This document shows, piece by piece, positions 7,559-16,384 of a stretch of DNA of 64,000 nt. The notes beneath the pieces were generated by a model. That model saw only the letters and a program-made list of their open reading frames with translations, ran no database searches and had not been told where the DNA came from. Numbering within the stretch: position 1 is the stretch's first letter; each line of letters starts with the position of its first letter. This stretch comes from Peribacillus kribbensis DSM 17871. Lineage in GTDB: Bacteria > Bacillota > Bacilli > Bacillales > DSM-1321. The stretch spans positions 305,729 to 369,728 of the forward strand of contig NZ_KE387239.1 of NCBI RefSeq assembly GCF_000430765.1. The letters are read 5' to 3'. The position numbers and the translations under genes were made by a program.

Positions 7559-8938
7559 ATGATTTCTTATTCAGTAAAGGATATCTGTGAAATACTTGAT
7601 GGCGAAGTGGTTCAAGGTTCGAGGGATTTTATAATTAAGGATGCTGTTTTATTTACAGTAAAGATGGGGCCTGACAAACTCCTTTTTTTAAGACAGAGGT
7701 GGAAAATCGATTGGACAAGGATCCAAAAGTCCACACCATGTGTCATTGTAACGGATACAATCTATAATCAATTTTCAAAAATGAAAAATTGCACAGTTAT
7801 TAAGGTTAAAGATGTCGAGAAGGCTTTTTGGAGATTCACCAGCTTTTATAGAAGCCAATTTAATATTCCTGTTGTAGCGGTAACCGGAACAAGTGGGAAA
7901 ACAACCACAAAAGAAATGATTAAGCATATTTTAAGTTTTGACCATAAGGTTGCTGCGACAATATCAACGGCAAATTCAAGGACCCACCATTTTACTTACT
8001 TGCTTTCGATTGACAAATCAACAGACGCTGCAGTTTTCGAAACAGCGGTAGGAAAACCGGGGGATGTATTACTTGCGTCAAGATACTTTAAGCCGACAAT
8101 TGGAATTATTACCAACATCGGTATTACCCATCTTGATGGCTGTAAAACACCGGAAGCCTATTTTCAAGCAAAAGCAGAAATGGTTGAGGCTGTTGGGCAG
8201 ACTGGCACACTTATTCTAAACATGGATGATGAAAACATTAAAAAAATCCAATTAGCTGGCTTTCATGGCCGAGTTATAACCGTTGGAATTGATTCACCAG
8301 CTGATTATATGGCAAACAGCATTGAATATTCCCATCAAGGAATGAAGTTTATGCTTAATTTCCAGGGAATGGAGTATCCCTTTTTTGTTCCCGGCTATGG
8401 ACGACACCAGGTTCTTAACCTTTTGGCCGCCATTGCTGCGGTCCACCAAATGGGAGTAGACCTTAAAACAGCAGCCCAAAGGATGCTTACCTTTAAAAAT
8501 CTCCCTTCTCATCTGGAATATAGCAAGGGTATGGGTGGAGCCATTATTCTGGACGATACATGGAATTCAAACCCGACTTCTTTAAAGACTGCATTCGAAA
8601 CATTAACCGGAGTATCCAAAGGAAAGAAAAGAATAGCCCTAATTGGAGATATTAAGGCTTTGGGGAACCTAAGTTTGGAACTTCATCATCAAACAGGTGA
8701 AATGATCGCAAACACCGGGGTAGACATACTGATTACAGTGGGTCCTATGGCAGCAGAGTTAGGTAAACAAGCTGAAGCAAGCGGGATGCGCGGTAACGTT
8801 TACTCCTTTCCAAACATCAAAGGTGTACTTCCGTTGCTTAAGCAGCACTTAGATTCGGACAGTATTTTACTCATTAAATGTTCGGGAACCGATAAACCAA
8901 TAATTCAATTGAAAAAACTAATAATAAAGCAGACCTAG
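7559..8938 (+). CDS. MurF-like ligase with N-terminal Mur domain
   Basis: 459 residues. It has a MurF-type N-terminal domain (YSVKDICEILDGEVVQGS... to ~residue 100), then P-loop TGTSGKTTTKEM (~118), ETAVGKPGD, NIGITHLDG, QAKAEMVE with the conserved lysine, YGRHQVLNLLAA, and DDTWNSNPTSL, close to the DDxYNANP loop of MurF. The acid pocket ETAVG differs from the neighbours' LEYG. MurF adds D-Ala-D-Ala to the muramyl tripeptide, and this protein is the most MurF-like of the three. The length matches MurF, but the context (three Mur-type ligases with ATP-grasp genes, far from any division/cell-wall cluster) argues for a paralogue in a dedicated pathway. It follows a terminator and has its own leader; the start is supported by GAGGGTTG about 8 bases upstream. 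Confidence 0.8.
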   Translation: MISYSVKDICEILDGEVVQGSRDFIIKDAVLFTVKMGPDKLLFLRQRWKIDWTRIQKSTPCVIVTDTIYNQFSKMKNCTVIKVKDVEKAFWRFTSFYRSQFNIPVVAVTGTSGKTTTKEMIKHILSFDHKVAATISTANSRTHHFTYLLSIDKSTDAAVFETAVGKPGDVLLASRYFKPTIGIITNIGITHLDGCKTPEAYFQAKAEMVEAVGQTGTLILNMDDENIKKIQLAGFHGRVITVGIDSPADYMANSIEYSHQGMKFMLNFQGMEYPFFVPGYGRHQVLNLLAAIAAVHQMGVDLKTAAQRMLTFKNLPSHLEYSKGMGGAIILDDTWNSNPTSLKTAFETLTGVSKGKKRIALIGDIKALGNLSLELHHQTGEMIANTGVDILITVGPMAAELGKQAEASGMRGNVYSFPNIKGVLPLLKQHLDSDSILLIKCSGTDKPIIQLKKLIIKQT

Positions 8939-9089
8939 CCCAAATAGCAGTTCTATATTCCTAGTTCAACACTGATATGGGGTTGGACATGGTATCTACT
9001 AATGTCTATTATAAACAGCAGGGTCAAGCTCTGTTGGAGACAGTTGAACATCAGATTTAGAGTATAAAGTAATATTTAATTTAGTTAAA

Positions 9090-9117
9090 AGACTGCTTCT
9101 TCGGAAGTGGTCTTTTT
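9090..9117 (+). terminator. Rho-independent terminator
   Basis: Ten-base arms with two wobble pairs around a TTCG tetraloop, followed by TTTTTTATT. Confidence 0.65.
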
Positions 9118-9591
9118 TATTAAATACATACTTTATTTATATTTGTTCTAATCTTTAAAATACTATTTTATTTCATTAGGGGAAAACAATTGGTAATAGT
9201 TATATGATTTACATGAAAGAGCAGAAAGTGTTAGAGCAGAGGGAATGTTTCAAATAATTAGTATAACCAGTTATGGATATTTCCGACAGAATGAACGTGG
9301 CTGTAACAAATATTTATAAAACAAAGTGGGCAAAATTTCCCTTAAAGAAAATTCCTGCCCTCACCATTTTTTTATGGAGTCTTACATTCATTTGTTATAT
9401 TTGTATATTTAATTAAACAGATGTATAAATAACCAAATTTTATAAAACCTAAAAAACTGCTGTTAAAACTGGATTTTTCATGGTTTTCTCTTGTATCTTT
9501 TTAAAAAATCTTGTAAGGTATTAATTATCAGAAAATAATAAAAATTGAAGGTGGGAATAAAAGAATCAAGTTCTTATAAACCGCAGAGTTT

Positions 9592-9605
9592 TTTAAGCGC
9601 TTACA
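9592..9605. promoter_or_regulatory. Possible catabolite-responsive element (CcpA site)
   Basis: Read on the minus strand, TGTAAGCGCTTAAA matches the cre consensus TGWnAnCGnTnWCA at all but one defined position. It lies 33-46 bases before the permease start, where CcpA binding would block transcription. Confidence 0.4.
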
Positions 9606-9637
9606 TGATTCGCAGTTTACTCTAAAGGGGGATACAT

Positions 9638-11056
9638 ATGGGAGAAAACACATTAAAGAGGGAACTTACCAACAGGCATGTATTGATGATTGCACTGGGT
9701 GGTGTCATTGGGACAGGGTTATTCATGAGTTCAGGTTTTACCATTCATGAAGCAGGCCCTGGAGGTGCATTGGCTGCCTATATTTGGGGTGGTTTTGTCA
9801 TGTATCTCACTATGCTTTGCCTGGGTGAATTAGCGGTAAGAATGCCTGATGCAGGCTCTTACCAGAGTTATGCCGCTAAGTACATTTCTCCTTCTGCAGG
9901 ATATGTGGTCGGGTGGATGTCCTGGTTAAACTGGGCTGTTACAATCGGGCTTGAGCTTATAACCGTCAGCCTGCTGATGGAAAGATGGTTTCCCCATGTT
10001 CAAACTTGGATTTGGTGCATCATTTTTGCAGTGCTTTTATTTGCAATCAATGCCCTGTCTACCCGGAGTTTTGCAGAAGTTGAATTTTGGTTTGCGGGCA
10101 TTAAGGTCATTACCATTATTGCCTTTATTTTAGTAGGAGGAGCAGTCATGTTTGGCCTTCTCCACTTACATGGAAAACCGGCTCCCATGTTTACGAACTT
10201 TACAGAGCATGGAGGGCTTTTTCCGAAAGGTCTGGGAGCCATTGTAGTCACCATGATCGCCGTTAATTTTTCATTTCAGGGCACTGAGCTTGTAGGTATA
10301 ACTGCCGGGGAAAGCAAGGAACCGGAAATAACCATTCCTAAAGCAATCAAAAACACGGTATGGCGAATTCTTATCTTTTTTATACTTTCAATATTCATTC
10401 TTTCTGCTTTATTCCCGTGGAAAAAGGCTGGTTTGGTAGAGAGTCCCTTTGTAGAAGTGTTTGATGGGATTGGGATTCCTTATGCAGCCGATATTATGAA
10501 CTTTGTAATCATAACCGCTGTTTTGTCTGTGGCAAACTCCGGCCTCTATGCTACTTCACGTATGCTCTGGTCCATGTCAAGGAAGGGAATGATCAGCCCG
10601 GCTTTCGGAAAACTGAATAAGCGGGGAGTGCCTATGCTTGCACTGACTGTAAGTATGGCTGTCGGCTGTCTGTCCTTATTATCAGGCGTTTATGCAAAAG
10701 ATACTGTCTATTTATGGCTCTTGTCTATCGCTGGATTTGGCGCAGTATTTATCTGGCTTTCTATTTCAGTTTCCAATCTTCTTGGCAGAAAACAGTTCCT
10801 CAGAGAAGGGGGAAAAGTGGAAGAGCTGAAATATAAAACACCTCTATATCCGATCGTGCCTATTCTTGCAATAATTCTTAATAGTGCAGTGATTGTAAGC
10901 CTGGCATTTATTCCAGAGCAGAGAATTTCTTTATATTGCGGTATTCCTTTTATGATTGCCTGCTTTCTGTATTATAAGTTTGCTGGTGAAAAGAGAATGC
11001 ATGGTATCCAACAGCAAGCAGGAACGGAGATTAATCCGAGTTATAAGAGCCTATAA
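9638..11056 (+). CDS. Amino-acid permease, APC superfamily
   Basis: 472 residues with about 12 hydrophobic segments. The N-terminus KRELTNRHVLMIALGGVIGTG is the typical signature of the amino-acid transporter (AAT) branch of the APC superfamily, followed by AGPGGALAAYIWGG, GELAVRMPDAGSY and an EFWFAGIKV segment. These are proton-coupled amino-acid importers of the RocE/LysP/GabP type in the cytoplasmic membrane. The substrate cannot be told from sequence alone. AAAGGGGG precedes the ATG by about 6 bases. It is monocistronic, bounded by a strong terminator at 11079, with a possible cre site before the start suggesting carbon repression. Confidence 0.88.
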   Translation: MGENTLKRELTNRHVLMIALGGVIGTGLFMSSGFTIHEAGPGGALAAYIWGGFVMYLTMLCLGELAVRMPDAGSYQSYAAKYISPSAGYVVGWMSWLNWAVTIGLELITVSLLMERWFPHVQTWIWCIIFAVLLFAINALSTRSFAEVEFWFAGIKVITIIAFILVGGAVMFGLLHLHGKPAPMFTNFTEHGGLFPKGLGAIVVTMIAVNFSFQGTELVGITAGESKEPEITIPKAIKNTVWRILIFFILSIFILSALFPWKKAGLVESPFVEVFDGIGIPYAADIMNFVIITAVLSVANSGLYATSRMLWSMSRKGMISPAFGKLNKRGVPMLALTVSMAVGCLSLLSGVYAKDTVYLWLLSIAGFGAVFIWLSISVSNLLGRKQFLREGGKVEELKYKTPLYPIVPILAIILNSAVIVSLAFIPEQRISLYCGIPFMIACFLYYKFAGEKRMHGIQQQAGTEINPSYKSL

Positions 11057-11078
11057 AACCTTTATGGCTATTTAAAGT

Positions 11079-11115
11079 AACGCCGGGCCTAACGGTAAGC
11101 CCGGCGTTTTTATTA
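11079..11115 (+). terminator. Strong Rho-independent terminator
   Basis: Perfect arms AACGCCGGGC / GCCCGGCGTT with a 10-base loop and TTTTTATT. Confidence 0.9.
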
Positions 11116-11159
11116 TTATCATGGGGTTTTATAGAAAAAAAGAGGATTTTGTCTGTTTA

Positions 11160-11263
11160 ACCGCCCGCAAAAAGTACAGTTAGTTATGACTAACATTTCT
11201 GTCTTAATGGCCAGGCAGTCCCTAATAAAATAGAATGTGCAATAAATTATAATTGCGGGCGGT
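11160..11263 (+). promoter_or_regulatory. Fold-back leader that can sequester the cyclase ribosome binding site
   Basis: ACCGCCCGCAA (11160-11170) is perfectly complementary to TTGCGGGCGGT (11253-11263), and the second arm contains the GGCGG part of the ribosome binding site of the gene at 11270. Inside the loop, GTTAGT TATG ACTAAC forms another hairpin. The layout suggests translational control, if transcription starts upstream of 11160. Confidence 0.45.
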
Positions 11264-11269
11264 GGAAAT

Positions 11270-13144
11270 ATGCAGTATGTACAGAAAGAGGTGGAGCGGA
11301 TCATTGCGATCCTTAAAAGGGATCAAAAAGAGGATGGTTCTTGGGCTTATCCATTTGAAACTGGATTTATTACAGATGCTTATATGATTATCTTGTTTAG
11401 GCTTTTAGAATGGAAAGAGGAGGAACTTATTGCAAAGCTTGTGGCCCGAATAGAAAGCAGACAGGAAGATAACGGGGCATGGAAGCTGTTTTACGATGAA
11501 AAGGAAGGGAATCTCTCTTTGACCATTGACTGCTATTATGCTCTTTTATTTTCCGGGATCAGGCAGAAAACGGATCCGCATATGCTGGCGGCTAAACAGT
11601 TTATCCTTGATAATGGCGGGCCTAGGAAGGCGGCGATGTTCACGAAAATTCTGCTGGCGGTGACCGGGCAGTATAAATGGCCGGCAGTTTTTCCGATTCC
11701 GATCGAGGTCGTGCTCCTCCCTTCCTCGTTTCTGATAAGTATCTATGATATTTCAGTGTTTGGCAGATCGAATATCATCCCGCTGCTGCTGCTTGGGAAT
11801 AAAAAGTTTCAATTGATGACAGCCGCTTCTCCTTCCCTTGAGGAGTTATCCCAGGGGAGGGAGGAGGAGGACTGGGAAGAATTTGAAAGGGGCGGGCTGG
11901 GGAATTTCTTTAATACGGTAAAACATGGAGTCAAGGCCTTGATTGGGCTTCCTCATCATTTGCATTCATTAGCAATAGAAGGGATCAAGCGTTATATGCT
12001 TGGGCACATGGAATCGGATGGAACGCTCTATAGCTATTTCAGCTCAACCTTTTATATGATCATGGCTTTGCTTGCGCTGGGCTATCCGAAGGAGGACAGA
12101 GTCATCCTGCGTGCGGTTAACGGCCTGAAAGCCATGGCTTGCCGCATTGACGGCCAGGTACATATGCAATATACAACAGCAAATGTATGGAATACATCCT
12201 TGATAAGCTATACCCTGCAGGAGGCAGGGCTGCCAGCTGCGGATGAGTCGGTCAGGAGGGCAAACGCCTATCTGCTTTCGCGCCAGCAGAATAAATATGG
12301 AGACTGGATTCTACACAATCCCCATGCATTCCCTGGCGGATGGGGTTTTTCGGACTCCAATACAATCAACCCGGATGTCGATGATACCACTGCCTCATTA
12401 AGGGCGCTGTTTAGCAGCTATGAAGCGGGAAATGTAAAGGAATCCTTCAGAAGCGGCTTCAGCTTTACGCTGTCCATGCAGAATGACGATGGCGGCTGGC
12501 CGGCGTTTGAACGAAATGTGGATAAAAAGCTCCTGCATCTTCTTCCGATCCAGGGAGCAGAGTATATTCTTACAGATCCTTCAACACCTGATTTAACCGG
12601 CAGGACGCTGGAGTTTCTTGGCAGGTATGAGCGGCTCAAGACAGGGGAAAGGAAATTGAAGAAAGGAATCAAATGGCTTTATAAGCATCAGAGGAAGGAC
12701 GGCTCCTGGTACGGAAGATGGGGAATCTGCTATATTTATGGAACCTGGGCTGCATTGACCGGATTAATGGCTGCTGGAGAATCACCTTTGCATCCCCAAA
12801 TCAAAAAAGCAGCTAACTGGCTCCTGCAAATTCAAAATCCTGATGGCGGCTGGGGAGAGTCCTGCTATAGTGATATAAACAGAAGATATGAGCCTCTTGG
12901 CTGCAGTACGGCAGTTCACACAGCCTGGGCCGCAGACGCGCTGATTGCGCTGTATGGACGCAGGCTGCCGCAAGTTGAAAAGGCAATCGCCTGGCTTGTC
13001 AATGAGGGTGGAAAAGAGGATTGGACCATTGCCTATCCTGCTGGTCAGGGAATGGCTAATTTTTTCTACATTCACTACCATAGCTACCGATATATCTTTC
13101 CCTTGTTGTGCCTTAGTCATTATTTGCAGAAGGAGAAATCATAA
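11270..13144 (+). CDS. sqhC: Sporulenol synthase / squalene-hopene cyclase family terpene cyclase
   Basis: 624 residues, near the 632 of B. subtilis SqhC. Terpene cyclase with the catalytic acid motif DVDDTT (residues ~368-373) and repeated QW motifs (for example QNDDGGWPAF, QRKDGSWYGRWG, QNPDGGWGES). In Bacillus these enzymes cyclise tetraprenyl-beta-curcumene to sporulenol in spores; squalene-hopene cyclases of the same family act on squalene. The protein is membrane-associated in the family, and the hydrophobic stretch around GVKALIGLPHHLHSLA fits. It appears monocistronic. The ATG is preceded by GGCGGTGG, which lies in the arm of a long inverted repeat. Sporulenol synthase is preferred over hopanoid synthesis because no other hopanoid genes are nearby. 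Confidence 0.88.
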   Translation: MQYVQKEVERIIAILKRDQKEDGSWAYPFETGFITDAYMIILFRLLEWKEEELIAKLVARIESRQEDNGAWKLFYDEKEGNLSLTIDCYYALLFSGIRQKTDPHMLAAKQFILDNGGPRKAAMFTKILLAVTGQYKWPAVFPIPIEVVLLPSSFLISIYDISVFGRSNIIPLLLLGNKKFQLMTAASPSLEELSQGREEEDWEEFERGGLGNFFNTVKHGVKALIGLPHHLHSLAIEGIKRYMLGHMESDGTLYSYFSSTFYMIMALLALGYPKEDRVILRAVNGLKAMACRIDGQVHMQYTTANVWNTSLISYTLQEAGLPAADESVRRANAYLLSRQQNKYGDWILHNPHAFPGGWGFSDSNTINPDVDDTTASLRALFSSYEAGNVKESFRSGFSFTLSMQNDDGGWPAFERNVDKKLLHLLPIQGAEYILTDPSTPDLTGRTLEFLGRYERLKTGERKLKKGIKWLYKHQRKDGSWYGRWGICYIYGTWAALTGLMAAGESPLHPQIKKAANWLLQIQNPDGGWGESCYSDINRRYEPLGCSTAVHTAWAADALIALYGRRLPQVEKAIAWLVNEGGKEDWTIAYPAGQGMANFFYIHYHSYRYIFPLLCLSHYLQKEKS

Positions 13145-13148
13145 ATAA

Positions 13149-13184
13149 GCGCGGCAGAGAAGGTCATTTACTTCCATGCCGCGC
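13149..13184. terminator. Bidirectional terminator between convergent genes
   Basis: GCGCGGCA (13149-13156) pairs with TGCCGCGC (13177-13184). It follows the cyclase stop and contains the stop codon of the convergent minus-strand gene. Confidence 0.7.
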
Positions 13185-13742
13185 ATTTCCATGCTGTTCT
13201 TTATTACGGGTTTCTGTAGTTATATCCATTTCTCTTTCCTCTTTTCGCTTGAAGGCAAGGTCAGCTGTATATTTGTCTTTAATCCTATTTCTCCATAAGA
13301 GCCAGACGGCACGGCCATCACTGGGTATTCCATCCTGGAAATGCATGGGAAACAGGGAAAAGAACATGGTGATGAATGAAAAGTATTGAAATTGGTAGGT
13401 GTAACCGCTGGCTTCCAGATAGCCAAGTCTTATAATTACATTGGAAATAAGGATGCTCGCCAAATTAAAAAGCGCACCACCAAGAAATATGAGTGTATTC
13501 GAGACTCGGTTATTGTATTTCAGGGAGGTGAATTCACAGCCGCCATTCCAGAAATAAAACAGCCGTATTTCTATTTTCCAAAACGAAAACAGTTTTTTAC
13601 CGCATCCGATGATGATTCTTTTCTCACTTCCTCCAAACAAGCCTGCAAAAAAAATATGTCCTGCCAGATGGATAAAAGTCACGAGCGGAACCACAATGAA
13701 AAATGCAGCAAAGAATGTGCCTAGATCACTGATGCCAAACAT
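13164..13742 (-). CDS. M50-like membrane protein lacking the catalytic glutamate
   Basis: 192 residues from the ATG at 13742, which has AGAGGGGG 7 bases upstream; an ATG 7 codons earlier has no such box. Several hydrophobic segments. The motif FIHLAGHIFFAGLFG occupies the place of the HExxH zinc site of site-2-protease-type (M50) metalloproteases, but reads HLAGH: both histidines are kept and the catalytic glutamate is absent. A later QDGIPSDGRAVW stretch resembles the DG motif that supplies the third zinc ligand. A soluble charged tail follows (KRKEEREMD...). It is probably a non-proteolytic relative that may bind metal or act as a scaffold. Convergent with the cyclase gene. Function unknown. 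Confidence 0.7.
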   Translation of the reverse strand: MFGISDLGTFFAAFFIVVPLVTFIHLAGHIFFAGLFGGSEKRIIIGCGKKLFSFWKIEIRLFYFWNGGCEFTSLKYNNRVSNTLIFLGGALFNLASILISNVIIRLGYLEASGYTYQFQYFSFITMFFSLFPMHFQDGIPSDGRAVWLLWRNRIKDKYTADLAFKRKEEREMDITTETRNKEQHGNARHGSK

Positions 13743-13946
13743 AAAATACCCCCTCTGGAACATTCGGGCCAGACCTGTGTTAAATACCCGGTGAAACCCT
13801 TGGGATAACTATCAAAATTTGCTAACGAAATAAGGGCAAGAATAAAGCCGCTGAAATCAGGGTAAATGAACCAATGCAGGGGAAATAATAGGAAGACTTT
13901 AGGACTTACTTGGGAGAGCCGATTAGATGGGAGTTATCCTGCCCTG

Positions 13947-13955
13947 TGCTATAAT
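13947..13955 (+). promoter_or_regulatory. Extended -10 promoter
   Basis: TGCTATAAT is an extended -10 with a perfect TATAAT. It would give a leader of roughly 120 bases before the gene at 14083. The rest of 13743-14082 shows nothing recognisable. Confidence 0.45.
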
Positions 13956-14082
13956 AAATCCATATTAGCCGGCTAAAAAAGCTTAGTCTTATGTGGTTAT
14001 TTATACAGACTGACTTGTTTACGGCAGCACATTAAATGTTCATATTTAGCAGGGAATATAAAAAATCTGGAGAGGTAACTGT

Positions 14083-14931
14083 ATGATTTTTATCGGTGTT
14101 ACAGGATGGGGAGACCATGACTCGTTATACCCGGATAAACTAGCACCAAGGGATAAGCTGAAGGAATACAGCTCGCATTTTCCCGCTGTCGAGGTAGACG
14201 CAGCGTTTTATGCGATTCAGCCAAAACGGAATGTCGAAAAATGGATAGGCGAAACTCCTGCCTCATTCCAATTCATTGTCAAGGCGTATCAGGGGATGAC
14301 TGGACATCAGCGGGGAAAGATTCCTTTTTCCAGCAGGGAGGAAATGTTTGCAGCGTTCCGGGCTTCCGTTGAACCCTATATGGAGGCTGGGAAGCTTGCA
14401 ATGGTTCTGTTTCAATTCCCGCCATGGTTTGATTGCACAAAGGAAAATGTAGAGTATTTACGATATTGCAAAAATCAGCTGAAAGGGATACCTGCAGCGC
14501 TTGAGTTCAGGAACCAGAGCTGGTACAGAGACGAATATAAAGAAAAAACCCTGGACTTCATGAAACAGGAAGGCTGGATTCACAGTGTCTGTGATGAGCC
14601 GCAGTCTGGAGAGGGATCGGTCCCTTTGGAAGTTACTGCTACCTGCAGTGATAAAACCCTGCTCCGGCTGCATGGGAGAAATGTGCATGGCTGGACGCGT
14701 CAGGCTTCCGGGGAGGAATGGCGTGAGGTAAGATACTTATACCGTTATAACCGTGAAGAGCTGGAAGAGTTAAAGGGCCATATCCTGGATCTGTACAGGC
14801 AGAGCAAGGATGTATATGTATTATTTAATAACAATTCCGGCGGAGATGCTGCGCCGAATGCTAAAGAAATGATTGAACTGTTAGGGCTGGAATATAAAGG
14901 CCTGACTTCCAGGCAGCTGGGGCTGTTTTAA
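14083..14931 (+). CDS. yunF: DUF72 family protein YunF
   Basis: 282 residues of the DUF72/YecE-like TIM-barrel family. Typical features are the start IFIGVTGWGDHDSLYP, the EVDAAFYAIQ and FIVKAYQGMTGH blocks, FQFPPWF, ALEFRNQSWY and the C-terminal VYVLFNNNSGGDAAPNAKEM. The biochemical role of the family is not established. CTGGAGAGG precedes the ATG. It is followed 50 bp later by yunD in the same direction; in B. subtilis these genes also belong to the yunB-F group. A YunF assignment is well supported by neighbours. Confidence 0.88.
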   Translation: MIFIGVTGWGDHDSLYPDKLAPRDKLKEYSSHFPAVEVDAAFYAIQPKRNVEKWIGETPASFQFIVKAYQGMTGHQRGKIPFSSREEMFAAFRASVEPYMEAGKLAMVLFQFPPWFDCTKENVEYLRYCKNQLKGIPAALEFRNQSWYRDEYKEKTLDFMKQEGWIHSVCDEPQSGEGSVPLEVTATCSDKTLLRLHGRNVHGWTRQASGEEWREVRYLYRYNREELEELKGHILDLYRQSKDVYVLFNNNSGGDAAPNAKEMIELLGLEYKGLTSRQLGLF

Positions 14932-14981
14932 GTCATAAGGCCATTCCTTAGAATCCTGGCAGAGTAGAAGGAGAACAGGCT

Positions 14982-16325
14982 GTGGAAAAAGATATTCACA
15001 TTTACCATACAAACGACCTGCACAGCCACTTTGATTATTGGCCGAGAATTAGAGAGTTTCTCAAGCAGCGAAAAAGGATGCATCAAGAAGCAGGGGAGGA
15101 AATGATCGTCATTGACGTAGGGGATCATATTGACCGCTTCCATCCATATACTGAGGGAACGTATGGAGAGGGAAACATAGCGATCCTGAATGACGCAGGC
15201 TATGATTATGGGGTCATTGGCAATAATGAAGGAATTACGATGCCTCATGATAAACTGGACTCTTTATATTCAAAAGCAGAGTTTAAGGTCCTTACTGCCA
15301 ATTTGTTTCAGCTGGATGGAAACCGCCCATCATGGGCCCTGCCATCGCTTATCCATTCATGTCAAAATGGACTGAAAATAGGCTTCATCGGGGTAACAGC
15401 AAGTTATCCAAATTACTACAAAGTGCTGGATTGGGAGATTACAGACCCTTTTGAAGCAGTCCGTGCAGAAATGGCCAGGCTCCAGGGGCAGGCTGACTCC
15501 TTGGTTCTCCTTTCTCATCTGGGGATATTTGATGATGAAAAAATGGCTTCCAGATTTCCCAGACTTGACGTAATATTAGGTGCCCATACCCATCATGTGC
15601 TCCCGGAAGGAAAACAGATGGATCATACCCTGATTTGTGCCGCAGGAAAGTATGGATATTACATAGGACATGTCGTTTTAAGCGCTGCTGGAAGCAGGGC
15701 ATTTGTCTATGAGACTCCCTCGCTTCCTCCGGCAGAGGGCGAAAAGGAATTTTCAGAACACCTATACTCATTGGGAAAAAGGGAATTAAGCATTCCATCG
15801 GCAGAACTCCCTTTTGAACTTAAGACCGACTTGTATGAGCCTTCCCAGCTTCCGCAGATGCTTTGTGAGGGGCTGAGGGAATGGTGCGGAGCAGACTGTG
15901 CCTTTTTGAATGCGGGTCTTATCCTGGATTCTCTGCCGAAAGGAACCGTTACAAAATTCGATATACACCGTATATGTCCGCATCCGATTAATCCTTGTAT
16001 TGCGGACATAAAAGGGAGTGAATTGAAGGAGATCCTTGAGATATCCAGGGATGAATCCTGGCCGGGCATGCAGATTAAAGGGCTTGGCTTCAGAGGTACG
16101 ATTATGGGAAGGATGCTGTACGATTCCATCGAATTTAAAAATGAGAAGATTTTGATTCAGGGGGCTCTCCTGAATCCGGAGAAAATGTACAAACTGGCTA
16201 TTCCAGATATGTTTACGTTTGGCCGGTATTTTCCGTCATTAAAGCATCTCTCATCAAAGAGATATCTGATGCCCGAGTTTTTACGGGATGTACTGGAAAG
16301 CAAGCTGAAAAAAATATCACTATAA
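14982..16325 (+). CDS. yunD: Metallophosphoesterase / 5'-nucleotidase family protein YunD
   Basis: 447 residues, GTG start with GAAGGAG upstream. It opens with IYHTNDLHSHFDYWP, the first metal-binding block of calcineurin-like phosphoesterases, then VIDVGDHIDR, VIGNNEGIT, LVLLSHLGI and DVILGAHTHHVLPEG supply the remaining Asp, Asn and His ligands. The C-terminal part resembles the 5'-nucleotidase substrate-binding domain (GADCAFLNAGLI). There is no signal peptide, unlike most secreted 5'-nucleotidases, so a cytoplasmic nucleotidase or phosphatase is likely. Lies between yunF and yunC, probably one transcript. Confidence 0.87.
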   Translation: MEKDIHIYHTNDLHSHFDYWPRIREFLKQRKRMHQEAGEEMIVIDVGDHIDRFHPYTEGTYGEGNIAILNDAGYDYGVIGNNEGITMPHDKLDSLYSKAEFKVLTANLFQLDGNRPSWALPSLIHSCQNGLKIGFIGVTASYPNYYKVLDWEITDPFEAVRAEMARLQGQADSLVLLSHLGIFDDEKMASRFPRLDVILGAHTHHVLPEGKQMDHTLICAAGKYGYYIGHVVLSAAGSRAFVYETPSLPPAEGEKEFSEHLYSLGKRELSIPSAELPFELKTDLYEPSQLPQMLCEGLREWCGADCAFLNAGLILDSLPKGTVTKFDIHRICPHPINPCIADIKGSELKEILEISRDESWPGMQIKGLGFRGTIMGRMLYDSIEFKNEKILIQGALLNPEKMYKLAIPDMFTFGRYFPSLKHLSSKRYLMPEFLRDVLESKLKKISL

Positions 16326-16384
16326 CCCTTCACCACTGCCTGCTCTTTTTCATATGGATAAGAAAAAAGGCTTGGTGGGTAGAA

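Larger units (their letters stand above)
8939..9637. other. 700-bp intergenic region with two terminator-like hairpins
   Basis: No gene is convincing here. AGACTGCTTC/GAAGTGGTCT with a TTCG loop and TTTTTT (9090-9117) ends the gene at 7559. A second hairpin, GTGGGCA.../TGCCCTCAC followed by TTTTTTT (9326-9372), may be an orphan terminator or attenuator. A 23-codon ORF at 8989 is too short to call. The stretch is very AT-rich and marks the right boundary of the ligase cluster. Confidence 0.6.

Noticed and set aside
7559-8938. Calling this gene the housekeeping murF
   Set aside because: It is MurF-shaped, but it sits in a cluster of related ligases far from other cell-wall genes; a dedicated paralogue is more likely.
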